From contig NZ_JAUKTR010000004.1 in assembly GCF_030504955.1 (NCBI RefSeq), positions 241,283-305,282 of the forward strand: a DNA stretch of 64,000 nucleotides, read 5' to 3'. The stretch is from Peiella sedimenti. Its GTDB lineage: Bacteria; Pseudomonadota; Alphaproteobacteria; Caulobacterales; Caulobacteraceae. How positions within the stretch are numbered: the first letter of the stretch is position 1; the number at the start of each line of letters is the position of its first letter. Under the pieces are notes generated by a model that did no database searches, was not told the DNA's origin, and saw nothing but the letters and a program-made list of their open reading frames with translations. Shown piece after piece: positions 63,791 through 64,000 of the stretch. The position numbers and the translations under genes were made by a program.

Positions 63791-64000
63791 ATGCCTACGA
63801 TCAACCAGCTGATCCGCAAGCCCCGTCAGCCCAAGCCGGTGCGCAACAAGGTTCCGGCCCTTGAGGGCTGCCCCCAGCGCCGCGGCGTCTGCACCCGCGT
63901 CTACACCACGACCCCGAAGAAGCCGAACTCGGCCCTGCGTAAGGTCGCCAAGGTGCGTCTGGCCAAGAACGGCTACGAGGCGGTGTGCTACATCCCCGGC
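63791..64000 (+). CDS. rpsL: 30S ribosomal protein S12 (N-terminal part)
   Basis: S12 sits at the decoding centre of the 30S subunit. The 70 residues seen start [15 protein letters not shown] and include [19 protein letters not shown], where the lysine pair at residues 42-43 is wild type, so no streptomycin-resistance change is seen in this part. The gene runs off the right edge before the second resistance region. It likely opens the rpsL-rpsG-fusA-tuf operon outside this window. Confidence 0.96.
   Translation, partial: MPTINQLIRKPRQPKPVRNKVPALEGCPQRRGVCTRVYTTTPKKPNSALRKVAKVRLAKNGYEAVCYIPG

Overview
This 64 kb window is GC-rich (roughly two-thirds G+C by eye), densely coded chromosome from an alphaproteobacterium of the order Caulobacterales, most probably Brevundimonas or a close relative. 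The evidence is gene order and protein type: rpsB-tsf-pyrH-frr-uppS-cdsA-dxr-mmpA/rseP-bamA-ompH-lpxD-fabZ-lpxA-lpxI-lpxB, pdxJ-acpS-lepB-rnc-era-recO, mce-DUF1467-proS-lolC-lolD, LpxI in place of LpxH, and RpoB/RpoC of Caulobacter length. I saw no rRNA, tRNA, CRISPR array, prophage or insertion sequence. The species call is inference.

Region by region: (1) 1-14.5 kb is one long + strand block: ribosomal protein S2 (partial), EF-Ts, UMP kinase, ribosome recycling factor, then isoprenoid and phospholipid precursor enzymes, the site-2 protease, BamA and Skp/OmpH, and the lipid A pathway. It joins translation to envelope building. (2) 14.5-30.2 kb is mixed: a secreted M17 aminopeptidase, gatB, a large autotransporter, an SPFH membrane protein with a 55-residue Arc-like partner, two overlapping convergent glycosyltransferases, a lytic transglycosylase, dapA, smpB, a small stress-type membrane protein, UdgB and a NYN-domain protein. 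(3) 30.2-43.9 kb is mostly housekeeping: folK, phoD, rpoZ-spoT, pyrE-pdxJ-acpS-lepB-rnc-era-recO and parC. (4) 43.9-53 kb holds an ECF sigma factor, a CBS-domain protein, mce/DUF1467/proS/lolC/lolD, pncC, a membrane-fused spermidine-synthase-like protein and a frameshifted FKBP lipoprotein gene. (5) 53-64 kb holds rpoB-rpoC, a TonB-like membrane protein divergent from an OmpW-type porin, and a long leader before rpsL, which runs off the end.

The most interesting material lies between and beside the housekeeping genes. A perfect general-stress (EcfG-type) promoter, GGAAC-N16-CGTT, stands before a 60-residue membrane protein gene. FixK/FNR-type boxes stand before the CBS-domain gene (strong) and the ompW gene (weaker). 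A 40-bp intergenic element occurs twice, with inverted termini that appear to covary. There is an SPFH plus ribbon-helix-helix gene pair of unknown role, a probable frameshift in an FKBP lipoprotein, and a ParC whose quinolone-contact position is Gln instead of Ser. The rpsL leader contains a terminator-like hairpin. No single large new system is evident; these are candidate small systems and regulatory elements.
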